This document shows, piece after piece, positions 15,818 through 25,866 of a stretch of 64,000 nt of DNA. Positions within the stretch are counted from its first letter, which is position 1. Every line of letters starts with the position of its first letter. Both the position numbers and the translations under genes were made by a program. Origin of the DNA: Paenibacillus abyssi. Lineage in GTDB: Bacteria; Bacillota; Bacilli; Paenibacillales; Paenibacillaceae. The stretch spans positions 1-64,000 of the forward strand of contig NZ_BMGR01000018.1 of the NCBI RefSeq assembly GCF_014640295.1, read 5' to 3'. A model generated the notes under the pieces. It was not told the DNA's origin. It ran no database searches and saw nothing but the letters and a program-made list of their open reading frames with translations.

Positions 15818-18430
15818 GTGGAAACAACTCGGAAGAATCGGTTGGAAGGCTTGAGCGAGAAAATATTCTTGGATCGGTATGCATGGAAGAACGCGGATAC
15901 GAGCAAGACCAAGGTGGGTGATGTCGTATTGGTCTTGACGAAGGATGACCCGAAATTTCCTGCAAAGGAAGTAGGGGAAGTCATCGCCAGGGAAGGGAAC
16001 CGGGTAACGGTTCGCACGCGCAGCGGAGAGAATGTCGATTCCACCGTAGAGAAGCTAACCTTAACAATAGAGAAAACACCTGAAGAAATGTGGAACCGCC
16101 TTGCAGCTGCAATGGCTTCGGTTGAAGAGACGAAGGAGAAGCAGCAGGAGTGGACGGAACGTTTCCGATATATTCTGGATGATTGGAAGCTCGTGCCTGG
16201 CGGACGGATTGCAGCCGGCGCAGGGGCAAGCGAAGAATTGACATTGTTTAACTGTTACGTTATTCCTTCGCCGCATGACAGCCGCGGGGGCATTATGACG
16301 ACACTGACGGAGATGACGGAAATTATGGCGCGCGGGGGCGGAGTTGGTATCAACCTGTCGTCTTTGCGGCCAAGACGTTCGGTTGTCCAAGGCGTTAACG
16401 GTTCCTCGAGCGGTGCTGTATCATGGGGCGGGCTGTTCAGCTACACGACCGGCCTGATCGAGCAAGGCGGAAGCCGCCGCGGCGCATTGATGCTGATGAT
16501 CAATGACTGGCATCCCGACGTTGAAGATTTTATTACAGTGAAGCAGACAATGGGTCAAGTGACGAACGCTAACCTTTCGGTATGCGTGAGCAATGATTTC
16601 ATGCGCGCCGTGAAGGAGGATCTGGACTGGGATTTGGTGTTCCCGGACACGAAGGATCCGGAGTATGACAAGCTGTGGGACGGCGATCTGGAGAAATGGC
16701 GCCAGCTGGGCAAGAAAGTGATTCATTACCGCACGGTCAGAGCGCGCGATGTATGGCATACGATTATCGAGTCTGCGTGGAAATCGGCCGAGCCGGGTGT
16801 TGTCTTTATGGAATATTACAACCAGATGTCGAACAGCTGGTATTTTAATCCGATTATTTGTACGAATCCGTGCGGCGAGCAAGGCCTGCCGGGCTGGGGC
16901 GTTTGCAACCTCTCGGCGATGAACCTGTCGAAGTTCTATGATGAAGCCAATCATGATGTCGATTGGAAAGAGCTCTCGAAGGTGACGCGCTGGTCGGTGC
17001 GTTTCCTGGACAACGTCATTGACAAAACGCCTTATCATTTTGAAGAGAATGAAAAGAACCAGAAGAAGGAACGCCGCGTCGGCCTTGGCACAATGGGGCT
17101 GGCTGAGCTGATGATCAAGCTGGAGATCCGTTATGGCAGCCCGGAATCGCTTGAATTCCTGGATAAGCTGTATGGCTTCATCGCGAAGGAATCCTATCTG
17201 GCATCGACGGAGATTGCAGCAGAGAAGGGCTCATTCCCTGAATTCATCGCGGAGAAATATCTCCAAAGCGGTTTTATGAAAAACATGGCAGAAGTTTACC
17301 CTGAGGTAGGCGAAGCGGTCAGCAAGCGCGGTATCCGCAACGTAACGGTCATCACGCAGGCACCTACCGGAAGCACGGGCACCATGGTCGGCACGTCGAC
17401 CGGTATTGAACCTTACTTTGCGTTTGAATATTTCAGACAGAGCCGGCTAGGCTTCGACAAGCAGCTCGTTCCGATCGCCCAGTCCTGGAAGGATGAGAAT
17501 CCAGGCCAGGAGCTGCCGGATTACTTCGTCACAGCGATGGACTTGTCGGCGAAGGATCATATCCGTGTGCAAGCTGCGATCCAGCGTTGGGTCGACAGCT
17601 CCATCTCAAAAACGGCGAACTGCCCGAGCGATTTCACCGTCGAAGAGACTAAGGAGTTGTACGAGATGGCCTTCGATCTCGGCTGCAAAGGCGTGACCAT
17701 CTACCGCGACGGCAGCCGTGATGTGCAGGTCCTGTCCACGGAGAAGAAAGATGGCGAGAAGGCAGCTGAGACTGCTGCTGAGAACACGACTGAGGCAGAG
17801 GTAGAAGCAATTAGTGCTGAACCGTTTTCGGCTCTGAATCAGGCGCTTAACAGCACGGTTGCGCCGCAGGAGGAGCTGGTATTCGACAAGCAGTACAAAC
17901 GCCGTCCTCAGGTACTGCGCGGCGCGACCTACAAGGTAAACACGCCGTTCGGGATGGCATACATTACCATTAATGACCTGAACGGCTCACCGGCAGAGAT
18001 TTTCCTAAATGTCGGCAAAGCCGGCTCCGACGTGTTCGCGATGGCCGAGGCGCTCGGCCGCGTCTGCTCGTTGTTCCTGCGTTACGGGGATCACGGCAAC
18101 AAAGTGACGCTGTTGATCAAACATCTGAAGGGCATAGGCGGCAGCGGAGCAGTAGGCTTTGGCACGAACCGCGTCGAGTCGATCGCCGATGCGGTGGCCA
18201 AGTCGTTAGAGATTCATACCCAAGCTGGCGAAGAGTGGGCTGCAAGCGCTGAACCAGCGCCAGCGTTAAGCGCGACAGTCGAGGAAGAAGCCGTACACTT
18301 GGCAGCCGTTAAGTATAAAGCGGAGAACGCCTTGTCCCGGGACCTTTGCCCGTCATGCGGCTCCGCTTCCCTGCTGAACATCGAAGGATGTAAAACCTGC
18401 AGTAATTGTGGTTATAGTAAGTGCTCATAG
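15818..18430 (+). CDS. nrdJ: Adenosylcobalamin-dependent ribonucleotide reductase (class II)
   Basis: An 870-residue class II ribonucleotide reductase that makes deoxyribonucleotides with a B12-derived radical, independent of oxygen. Visible active-site elements are LFNCYV (Cys about 146), NPCGEQ with Asn 350, Cys 352 and Glu 354, the following VCNLS Cys, and PTGSTGTMVGTSTGIEP (about 515). Residues ~650-700 are an Ala/Glu-rich linker. Next comes the region with YKVNTPFGMAYITIND, and the last ~28 residues form a Cys-rich tail (CPSC...CKTCSNCGYSKC) for redox transfer or zinc. I chose GTG 15818 because GGGAGG sits 10 bases upstream; an in-frame TTG at 15797 precedes that site. NrdR control is likely from the box upstream. 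Confidence 0.93.
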   Translation: METTRKNRLEGLSEKIFLDRYAWKNADTSKTKVGDVVLVLTKDDPKFPAKEVGEVIAREGNRVTVRTRSGENVDSTVEKLTLTIEKTPEEMWNRLAAAMASVEETKEKQQEWTERFRYILDDWKLVPGGRIAAGAGASEELTLFNCYVIPSPHDSRGGIMTTLTEMTEIMARGGGVGINLSSLRPRRSVVQGVNGSSSGAVSWGGLFSYTTGLIEQGGSRRGALMLMINDWHPDVEDFITVKQTMGQVTNANLSVCVSNDFMRAVKEDLDWDLVFPDTKDPEYDKLWDGDLEKWRQLGKKVIHYRTVRARDVWHTIIESAWKSAEPGVVFMEYYNQMSNSWYFNPIICTNPCGEQGLPGWGVCNLSAMNLSKFYDEANHDVDWKELSKVTRWSVRFLDNVIDKTPYHFEENEKNQKKERRVGLGTMGLAELMIKLEIRYGSPESLEFLDKLYGFIAKESYLASTEIAAEKGSFPEFIAEKYLQSGFMKNMAEVYPEVGEAVSKRGIRNVTVITQAPTGSTGTMVGTSTGIEPYFAFEYFRQSRLGFDKQLVPIAQSWKDENPGQELPDYFVTAMDLSAKDHIRVQAAIQRWVDSSISKTANCPSDFTVEETKELYEMAFDLGCKGVTIYRDGSRDVQVLSTEKKDGEKAAETAAENTTEAEVEAISAEPFSALNQALNSTVAPQEELVFDKQYKRRPQVLRGATYKVNTPFGMAYITINDLNGSPAEIFLNVGKAGSDVFAMAEALGRVCSLFLRYGDHGNKVTLLIKHLKGIGGSGAVGFGTNRVESIADAVAKSLEIHTQAGEEWAASAEPAPALSATVEEEAVHLAAVKYKAENALSRDLCPSCGSASLLNIEGCKTCSNCGYSKCS

Positions 18431-18800
18431 GGTTAAAAAGTGACTAAGCGTGGTCATGTGTTTATGAGGAATCACCAAAGCTACCAAAATGAACACAACT
18501 GTTAATAATTTTGTATCACGAAAAGTGGAAGAAAATACGGATATACAACACAATGTATAAATATACACTTTGTATAAAGCATACATTGAAATGAATAAAT
18601 ATTTACCTCAGGGAGCGGTTAGGCAATTTGCCAACTGCTCTTTGCTTTGTTTTGAAGTGAAATTCTGAATTCGATCAGGTGGGGTTTTCATATGAGGAAA
18701 GCAAGGTATGATTTTTCCAACGAATATCGAACAAGTGCCGCTTGAAATGATGTATAATAAGAGGGTCTTATGAGATATGTATTTATTGGAGGACTTATTA
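18431..18800. other. Intergenic region nrdJ-hsdM
   Basis: About 370 bp with no gene seen. It holds the nrdJ terminator (18613-18650), an AT-rich stretch with several ATATAC/TATAC repeats around 18535-18600, and a TATAAT at 18753-18758 that may serve hsdM although no -35 fits. The base composition changes here from the backbone to the AT-rich defence island. Confidence 0.5.
18613..18650 (+). terminator. Terminator of nrdJ
   Basis: GAGCGGTTAGGCAA pairs with TTGCCAACTGCTC (one bulge, one G-T pair), followed by TTTGCTTTG. Confidence 0.65.
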
Positions 18801-20933
18801 ATGAATCACAAATTACATAATCAAATAGTTAATTTTATATGGGGCATTGCGGATGATTGTTTGCGTGACGTATATGTTCGTGGGAAATACAGAGACGTAA
18901 TTTTGCCAATGACAGTTATTCGTCGTCTAGATGCGGTTCTTGAGCCGACAAAAGAAGCTGTGCTTCAAATGAAGGCTAACTTAGATAGTGCTGGTGTGAT
19001 AAATCAAACTGCCGCGCTCTGTAATGTAGCAGGTCAAGCTTTTTGCAACTCTTCACCCTTCATGCTTAAAGACTTAAAATCAAGGGCAAAGCAGCAGCAG
19101 CTTAAAGCAGATTTTATTGAATACTTAGACGGTTTCTCCCCGAATGTGCAGGAAATACTTGAGAAGTTTAAGTTTAGAAACCAAATTGACACGATGATTG
19201 AAGCAGATATTTTGGGATTAATTATAGAGAGGTTTGTAAGCCCAACTATTAACCTAAGCTCTGAGCCTGTACTAGATGATAACGGTGAAATTAAACTCCC
19301 TGCACTTGATAATCATTCAATGGGAGTGATTTTTGAGGAACTTATTCGGAAATTTAACGAAGAAAACAATGAAGAAGCAGGGGAACACTTTACTCCCCGT
19401 GATGTTGTTGAGCTTATGGCAGATATCGCTTTTTTGCCGGTCGCAGATAAAATTAAAGATAGTTCATATTTAGTTTATGATGGTGCTTGCGGCACAGGCG
19501 GCATGCTGACAATTGCAGAAGAAAGGCTTCACCAGCTGGCGACAGAACATAACAAAGAGATCTCCATAAATTTGTTCGGCCAGGAGATCAACCCTGAAAC
19601 TTATGCTATCACTAAAGCAGACATGCTGCTTAAGGGTGAAGGGTTGCAAGCTGAAAATGTTGCTTACGGGTCAACACTTTCCAATGATGGATTCCCAACG
19701 AATAGCTTCGACTTTATGTTATCAAATCCTCCTTATGGGAAGAGCTGGAAAACCGATTTAGAACGCTTAGGTGGCAAGGGAGATATCACAGATACTCGGT
19801 TTGTCGTAACGCATAATGGTGAAGCTGATTTTAAAATGATCCCCCGCTCTAGTGATGGGCAATTGCTGTTTTTGGCAAATAAAATAAGTAAGATGAAACA
19901 TAATACAGAGCTTGGCAGCCGGATTGTAGAGGTACACAACGGCTCCTCATTATTCACAGGTGATGCAGGGCAGGGTGAGAGCAATCTCCGCAGATATGTC
20001 ATCGAAAATGACTGGCTTGAAGCTATTATTGCACTTCCTGAAAATATGTTTTACAACACTGGAATTGCAACCTATATCTGGGTAGTAACAAATAGAAAAG
20101 CACCACACCGCCGCGGGAAGGTTCAACTCATTGATGCAACAAGCTTAAAAAGCCCTTTGAGAAAAAACTTAGGCAATAAAAACTGCGAATTTACACCTGA
20201 AATAAGAACACAAATTACCAATATGCTTATTGAATTTGCTCAAAATGAGCAATCGAAGATATTTGATAATAAAGAATTTGGGTATTGGAAAATTACGGTT
20301 GAAAGGCCGTTGCGGTTAAGTGTGGATTTAGCTAGGGAAAAGTTAGCTGATTTCAATTCGATTTGTGTAGCTCAAAAAGAAACGGAGATTATGACTGTAA
20401 TTTCAGAGTTAGCCGAGAAACTTCAATACACAAAAATAAACGACTATAATTTGTTTGTTTCAGAATTAAGCAAGGTTGCTGATCGAATAAATGTCAAACT
20501 TTCCGCTAAACGATTGAATCTCATTAGGAATAGTTTAGCTCAGACCGATGAGAACGCTGAAAAAGTTATTAAGAAAATTCACAAGGCTGGAAAAATAGAT
20601 GCTAATGATTTGTATGGTTTGTTTACTATTGATGTTGATGGCAAAACATGCATTGTGGAATATGAACCAGACGTGAATTTGCGTGATACTGAGCAGATCC
20701 CATTATTGTATATAGGAGGCATTGGACAGTTTTTAAAGGATGAAATCTTATCTTTTGCTCCTGATGCCTGGGTTGACGAAAGCAAAACACAAATAGGCTA
20801 TGAAATCAACTTTACTAAATATTTTTATAAACCAGTAGAACTACGAACACTTGTTGAAATAAAAGCGGAGATTTACGAACTTGAGATTGAAACTGAAGGT
20901 TTATTAGAGCAAGTTATTGGAAGGAGAAAATGA
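18801..20933 (+). CDS. hsdM: Type I restriction-modification methyltransferase subunit HsdM
   Basis: A 710-residue N6-adenine DNA methyltransferase, the modification subunit of a type I system. Residues 1-150 form the helical HsdM N-terminal domain. AdoMet-binding motif I is DGACGTGGM (about 227-235) and catalytic motif IV is NPPYGKSW (about 307-314). EEAGEHFTPRDVVELM upstream of motif I is also typical. The protein is about 200 residues longer than the classical ~500-residue HsdM; the extra C-terminal part ends in a helix resembling a subunit-contact region. ATG 18801 has TTGGAGGAC at a 6-base spacer. hsdS overlaps its stop (ATGATG). Confidence 0.93.
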   Translation: MNHKLHNQIVNFIWGIADDCLRDVYVRGKYRDVILPMTVIRRLDAVLEPTKEAVLQMKANLDSAGVINQTAALCNVAGQAFCNSSPFMLKDLKSRAKQQQLKADFIEYLDGFSPNVQEILEKFKFRNQIDTMIEADILGLIIERFVSPTINLSSEPVLDDNGEIKLPALDNHSMGVIFEELIRKFNEENNEEAGEHFTPRDVVELMADIAFLPVADKIKDSSYLVYDGACGTGGMLTIAEERLHQLATEHNKEISINLFGQEINPETYAITKADMLLKGEGLQAENVAYGSTLSNDGFPTNSFDFMLSNPPYGKSWKTDLERLGGKGDITDTRFVVTHNGEADFKMIPRSSDGQLLFLANKISKMKHNTELGSRIVEVHNGSSLFTGDAGQGESNLRRYVIENDWLEAIIALPENMFYNTGIATYIWVVTNRKAPHRRGKVQLIDATSLKSPLRKNLGNKNCEFTPEIRTQITNMLIEFAQNEQSKIFDNKEFGYWKITVERPLRLSVDLAREKLADFNSICVAQKETEIMTVISELAEKLQYTKINDYNLFVSELSKVADRINVKLSAKRLNLIRNSLAQTDENAEKVIKKIHKAGKIDANDLYGLFTIDVDGKTCIVEYEPDVNLRDTEQIPLLYIGGIGQFLKDEILSFAPDAWVDESKTQIGYEINFTKYFYKPVELRTLVEIKAEIYELEIETEGLLEQVIGRRK

Positions 20934-22366
20934 TGCTAGATGACCTTTTCCCATATTCGGAGTATAAAGATTCTGGTTTGCCGTATTTTGGACTAATCCC
21001 AACTCACTGGAAAGTCCTTAGGAATGGTCAAATCTTCTCACAACGTAATCAGACGGGATTTCCTGATTTGCCAATATTAGAGGTATCATTAAAAACGGGA
21101 GTTCGAGTGCGAGATTTTGATAATTCTAAGCGCAAACAAATTATGAGTGATCGTGGAAAGTACAAACGCGCGGCCAAAGGTGATATTGCCTACAACATGA
21201 TGAGGATGTGGCAAGGAGCTGTCGGAGTTGCACCTGTCGATGGCTTGATAAGTCCAGCATACGTTGTGGCAAGTCCTTTTTCGGGAGTGGATAGTCGGTA
21301 TTACTCATACCTTTTTCGAACTCAATCATATATGAATGAAGTAAATAAATACTCACATGGAATTGTTGCAGATCGTAACAGGCTATACTGGGATGAATTT
21401 AAACAAATGCCGTCATTATTCCCTCCGAGTGATGAACAAAAGAAAATTGCTGATTTCTTAGATGCCCATGGTAGGAAAGTCTCCCGACTCGTCCGGATTA
21501 AGAGAAGGCAAATTGAGCTACTCAAAGAATTAAAGCAATCTGTCATAAACGATGCGATATCGCGAGGAGTTAATACAAATATACAGTTAAAACCTTCTGG
21601 TATTGATGGGCTTGGGGAGATACCAGAACATTGGGAACTGGTTATGTGTAAGCGAATCCTTACTCTTTTAACTGATTACACTGCAAATGGCTCATTTGGT
21701 GATTTAGCAAAAAATGTGACATATCTTGATGCGGGATATGCTAGAGCTATTAGGCTAACAGATTTAAGAACCAACTTATTCAATCCAGGAGTATATGTCT
21801 CGGAGCATGCGTATAATTATTTGAAAAAGTCAAAATTGTTCGGTGGCGAGTTTCTCATCGCAAATGTTGGTGCACATGCTGGCTATGCATGTATAATGCC
21901 AAAGGTGAGTTATCCCGCAACTCTTGCTCCAAATATGATGATGGCAAAATTTAGGCAAGACAGGATATTGATAGATTTTATCGTAGAAGCGGTTAATTGT
22001 AATTATGTACAAGCCCAATTAAAAATTAAAGCAAATAAATCGGCAGCACAACCTAAAATAAATAAGGATGATTTTAAACAAGTAATTCTCGCAATTCCGA
22101 GCCTAGAAGAGCAGATCCAGATTTTGAATTACATCGCTTTAAAAACCGAAAAATTGAATAGGAGTATCGTAAGTATCGAAAATGAAATCAGCTTAATAAT
22201 TGAATTCCGATCACGTCTTATCGCTGATGCAGTCACAGGCAGAAAACACATTGGAGAAATCGTTATAGGGGAAAGTTTAAGTGAAGATTCAGACCTAGAC
22301 ATAACTAATGATGATGCATTGATTGATAATGAAGATGTTGCAGATTTGGAGGAGTGTGAGGTGTAG
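20930..22366 (+). CDS. hsdS: Type I restriction-modification specificity subunit HsdS
   Basis: A 478-residue specificity subunit that recognises the bipartite DNA target and bridges HsdM and HsdR. Two target-recognition domains are visible, each opened by a similar phrase (LIPTHWKVLRNGQIF and EIPEHWELVMCKRIL). Each is followed by a conserved helical spacer: PPSDEQKKIADFLDA...LLKELKQSVINDAISRG and PSLEEQIQILNYI...EFRSRLIADAVTGR. The start overlaps hsdM by four bases, with AAGGAGAA upstream. The acidic C-terminal tail (~25 residues) is not part of either domain. The gene looks intact. Confidence 0.92.
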   Translation: MMLDDLFPYSEYKDSGLPYFGLIPTHWKVLRNGQIFSQRNQTGFPDLPILEVSLKTGVRVRDFDNSKRKQIMSDRGKYKRAAKGDIAYNMMRMWQGAVGVAPVDGLISPAYVVASPFSGVDSRYYSYLFRTQSYMNEVNKYSHGIVADRNRLYWDEFKQMPSLFPPSDEQKKIADFLDAHGRKVSRLVRIKRRQIELLKELKQSVINDAISRGVNTNIQLKPSGIDGLGEIPEHWELVMCKRILTLLTDYTANGSFGDLAKNVTYLDAGYARAIRLTDLRTNLFNPGVYVSEHAYNYLKKSKLFGGEFLIANVGAHAGYACIMPKVSYPATLAPNMMMAKFRQDRILIDFIVEAVNCNYVQAQLKIKANKSAAQPKINKDDFKQVILAIPSLEEQIQILNYIALKTEKLNRSIVSIENEISLIIEFRSRLIADAVTGRKHIGEIVIGESLSEDSDLDITNDDALIDNEDVADLEECEV

Positions 22367-25332
22367 TGCCAACCAACACCAAAGAGAGCGGACTTGAAAC
22401 TCTGATAATAAATTATCTTGTGAACCAGAATGGATATGAGCAAGGTGAAAACAACGATTATAACAAAGAATATGCCATCGATGAAACACGATTATTTAGA
22501 TTCTTGAGGAATACTCAACCTGAGAAACTAGAGACACTGGGTGTATTCAATAGTGATATCAATAAGACAAAGTTTCTAAATCGTTTGCAAGGTGAGATTG
22601 CAAAAAATGGCATCATTGATGTTCTAAGAAGCGGTATCAAGGTTTACCCGGTTACATTAGATTTATTCTACCTTACACCGTCAGAACAAAATAATAAGGC
22701 AAAAGAACTTTACGAAAAAAATATTTTCAGTGTCACGCGGCAGCTTATGTATGCAAGAGACAATACAAAGCTTGCCCTTGATTTTGCCATTTTTATTAAC
22801 GGGCTCCCCCTTATTACTTGTGAGCTTAAAAACCGACTTACAAAGCAAAATGTAGAAGATGCAGTTTATCAGTACAAAACGGATCGGGACCCGCGGGAGC
22901 TTTTGTTTAATTTCGGCCGATGCATGGTGCATTTTGCGGTGGACGACAATGGAATCAAAATGTGCACGAAGCTTGATGGTAAAAAGTCGTGGTTTTTACC
23001 CTTTAACAAGGGCTTCAATGATGGTGCTGGCAACCCGCCTAATCCCGACGGGATAAAAACGGACTACTTGTGGAAACAGATCTTGAAAAAAGATGAGCTT
23101 TCAAACATCATTGAAAACTACGCACAAATCGTTGAGGAGAAAGACGAAGAGACAAAGAAAACTAAACGAACTCAAATCTTTCCACGGTATCATCAACTTT
23201 CGGGTGTTAAGGCCATCCTAGCGGACGTGAGCTCTAAGGGCGTTGGGCAAAAATATCTCATTCAACACAGCGCCGGCAGCGGCAAGTCAAACTCTATTGC
23301 ATGGCTTGCACATCAGCTCGTCGCAGTTACAAAGGATGGGAAAAACATATTTGATTCGGTCATCGTCGTTACGGATCGAATCAATCTGGATAAACAAATA
23401 AAAAATACAATCAAGAGCTTTATGCAAGTTGCAAATACAGTTGGACATGCTGAAAGCTCCGGCGATCTTAAAAAGCTACTTCAAGACGGTAAAAAGATTA
23501 TTATTACAATCGTGCATAAGTTTCCTTATATCCTTGAAGACATCGGAAATGAACAGCGAAAGAATAACTTTGCTATCATCATTGATGAAGCCCATTCCAG
23601 TCAAAGTGGTAATATGTCTGCCAAAATGAATATGGCATTGTCCGAAAATTATGAGGACGGTGAAGATGAAACAACAGAGGATAAGATTCTCAAAATATTA
23701 GAGGGGCGTAAAATGCTCTCTAATGCAAGTTATTTTGCTTTTACAGCAACTCCAAAGAATAAAACGCTTGAGATGTTCGGTGTCCCCTATCCAGCGGAGG
23801 GGAAAACAAAGCACAGACCGTTCCATATCTACACCATGAAGCAGGCGATTCAAGAAGGATTTATTATTGACGTGCTTAAAAACTATACCCCCATCAAAAG
23901 TTACTATAAAATTGCGAAAATAATCGAAGACGACCCGTTATTTGATAAGAAAAAAGCACAGAAAAAGCTGCGTAAATATGTCGAGTCGAATGAAACTGCC
24001 ATTGGACTAAAAGCTGAGATCATGGTGGATCATTTTCACGATCAAGTCATACCCAAAGGTAAAATTGGCGGTCAAGCTCGAGCAATGGTTATTACGAGCA
24101 GCATTGAGCGGGCTATTCAGTATTTCTATGCTATCTCAGAGTATTTAGTAAAACGTAAAAGTCAGTATAAGGCTGTTCTGGCGTTCTCCGGCGAACATGA
24201 ATATGGAGGTAAAAAGCTTACGGAAAGCAGTGTTAATGGCTTTCCAAGTAATGAAATCGAAAAGAAATTAAAGAAAGATCCGTATAGAATCTTAGTTGTT
24301 GCGAATAAGTTTCAGACCGGTTATGATGAGCCGCTGCTTCATACGATGTATGTTGATAAAATGTTATCGGATATTAAAGCGGTTCAAACATTATCAAGGC
24401 TTAACAGAGCTCATCCGCAAAAACACGATACTTTTGTCCTGGACTTTGCCAATGAAACTGAGACAATTAAAGAAGCTTTCTCCAAATACTACACAACTAC
24501 GATTTTGTCAGATGTAACGGATCCAGATAAGCTCAATGATTTGGAAAGTGATATTAGGAGCTATCATGTATTTACGGATTACCATATTGATACTATTGTT
24601 GAGCTATATTTAAATGGAGCTGACCGGGACAAGCTTGATCCGATACTGGATGTTTGTGCAAAAATTTATGAAGATGATCTTGATGAGACAGAACAAGTCG
24701 ACTTTAAAAGCAAGTCTAAGGCTTTCACAAGAACCTATGGTTTCCTAGCTTCCATCCTTCCATATGGAAATGCAGATTGGGAAAAGCTATCTATATTTCT
24801 ATCTTTCCTGATCACAAAGTTGCCTGCACCAAAAGAGGAAGACCTGTCCAAAGGTATTCTTGAAGCGATTGATTTAGATAGCTATCGAGCGGAAGCACAG
24901 GCCACAATGTCGATCATTATGGAGGACTCACCAGCTTACGAAATAAATGCTGTTCCCACTTCCGCTATTGGTGTAAAGCCAGAACCAGAGCTTGATTTGC
25001 TTAGCAATATATTATCGAACTTCCATGACCTTTTCGGAAATATTCCTTGGAAGGATGAAGATCAGGTTAAGAAGCACATAGCAGGCATCCCAGAAATGGT
25101 TGCCAAGGATAAAGATTATCAAAATGCGATGAAAAATTCTGACAAACAAAATGCCAAGATCGAGAGCGAGAAGGCGTTAAACAAAGCGATCATTAACTTG
25201 ATGACCGACAATATGGAGATCTTCAAGCAGTTTAACGATAATCAATCGTTTAAGAAGTGGCTTTCAGACATGGTGTTTACTGTCACTTATAATAGCAAAG
25301 GAGAAATATTTAAAGGTGACACGGCCGTATAG
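22366..25332 (+). CDS. hsdR: Type I restriction endonuclease subunit HsdR
   Basis: A 988-residue restriction/translocase subunit. The N-terminal PD-(D/E)XK nuclease is seen as LALDFAIFINGLPLITCELK (Asp about 136, ELK about 152). The SF2 motor follows: P-loop HSAGSGKS (about 300), DEAH (about 407), FTATP (about 460), and ANKFQTGYDEP and LSRLNRAHP in the second RecA domain. The helical C-terminal part would contact HsdM. The GTG start shares its first base with the TAG of hsdS, and GGAGGAGTGTGAGG is upstream. The subunit order is M-S-R in one operon. All motifs are intact, so a working system is likely. Confidence 0.93.
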   Translation: MPTNTKESGLETLIINYLVNQNGYEQGENNDYNKEYAIDETRLFRFLRNTQPEKLETLGVFNSDINKTKFLNRLQGEIAKNGIIDVLRSGIKVYPVTLDLFYLTPSEQNNKAKELYEKNIFSVTRQLMYARDNTKLALDFAIFINGLPLITCELKNRLTKQNVEDAVYQYKTDRDPRELLFNFGRCMVHFAVDDNGIKMCTKLDGKKSWFLPFNKGFNDGAGNPPNPDGIKTDYLWKQILKKDELSNIIENYAQIVEEKDEETKKTKRTQIFPRYHQLSGVKAILADVSSKGVGQKYLIQHSAGSGKSNSIAWLAHQLVAVTKDGKNIFDSVIVVTDRINLDKQIKNTIKSFMQVANTVGHAESSGDLKKLLQDGKKIIITIVHKFPYILEDIGNEQRKNNFAIIIDEAHSSQSGNMSAKMNMALSENYEDGEDETTEDKILKILEGRKMLSNASYFAFTATPKNKTLEMFGVPYPAEGKTKHRPFHIYTMKQAIQEGFIIDVLKNYTPIKSYYKIAKIIEDDPLFDKKKAQKKLRKYVESNETAIGLKAEIMVDHFHDQVIPKGKIGGQARAMVITSSIERAIQYFYAISEYLVKRKSQYKAVLAFSGEHEYGGKKLTESSVNGFPSNEIEKKLKKDPYRILVVANKFQTGYDEPLLHTMYVDKMLSDIKAVQTLSRLNRAHPQKHDTFVLDFANETETIKEAFSKYYTTTILSDVTDPDKLNDLESDIRSYHVFTDYHIDTIVELYLNGADRDKLDPILDVCAKIYEDDLDETEQVDFKSKSKAFTRTYGFLASILPYGNADWEKLSIFLSFLITKLPAPKEEDLSKGILEAIDLDSYRAEAQATMSIIMEDSPAYEINAVPTSAIGVKPEPELDLLSNILSNFHDLFGNIPWKDEDQVKKHIAGIPEMVAKDKDYQNAMKNSDKQNAKIESEKALNKAIINLMTDNMEIFKQFNDNQSFKKWLSDMVFTVTYNSKGEIFKGDTAV

Positions 25333-25372
25333 AGTCTCAGCTAACTGAAAGTGGATCGGAGTGTTAAACCTG

Positions 25373-25609
25373 ATGGCAGAGATAAAATATTCGATTACAG
25401 AACAAATTGGAGTCTTATCAGAAGGTGCTAAGGGTTGGAAGAAGGAACTAAATCTGATAAGCTGAAATGACCGCGAACCAAAATGCGATATTCGCGAATG
25501 GTCACCAGAGCACGATAAATTGGGTAAAGGAATTACTTTGTCCAAAGAAGAGGCTATTGCCTTAAGAGATTTAATGAATAAATTTACTCAGGATTTTAAA
25601 TCGATTTAA
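25373..25609 (+). pseudogene. YdbC/PC4-like ssDNA-binding protein, broken by one TGA
   Basis: Starting at ATG 25373, the frame reads MAEIKYSITEQIGVLS...GWKKELNLIS, then TGA at 25463-25465, then NDREPKCDIREW...LGKGITLSKEEAIALRD to TAA at 25609. This is the full 78-codon length of the YdbC family (PC4/p15-like transcriptional coactivator fold), in which the phrase is normally LNLISWN. The stop replaces that Trp codon (TGG to TGA), and no other damage is seen, so the break is recent or a sequence error. It lies 40 bp after hsdR in the same direction. Confidence 0.8.
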
Positions 25610-25632
25610 ATTAAAGGGTATATCTTTAATGA

Positions 25633-25662
25633 AGTCCCGCACATTCAGTGGGGACTTTTTTG
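25633..25662 (+). terminator. Terminator after the hsd operon / PC4-like remnant
   Basis: AGTCCC (25633-25638) pairs with GGGACT (25651-25656), with additional GC/GC pairing inside, followed by a T run. Confidence 0.8.
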
Positions 25663-25828
25663 CTTTCTTGCAGGTAAACAATAAGTTTGGTCGAATAAGA
25701 AAAGTTAATGTTGTTAAACGCAAATCAAATGTGATTATTGATTACATAAAGAATATCGTCATATGGTTAAGGATGGCGAATTTTTTACTTTAGTTAGAAC
25801 GTGATCTAGCGAAGCCCCTTGATAATGA

Positions 25829-25866
25829 TTTCCACCCATGTCCTTTCATGGGATTAGGTGGGAAAG
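25829..25866 (+). repeat. Nested inverted repeat upstream of the OLD nuclease
   Basis: The outer arms TTTCCACC / GGTGGGAAA enclose an inner CCCATG-TCCTTT-CATGGG stem. It ends about 90 bp before the nuclease start and has no T tract, so it is more likely an operator or RNA leader structure than a terminator. Confidence 0.55.
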
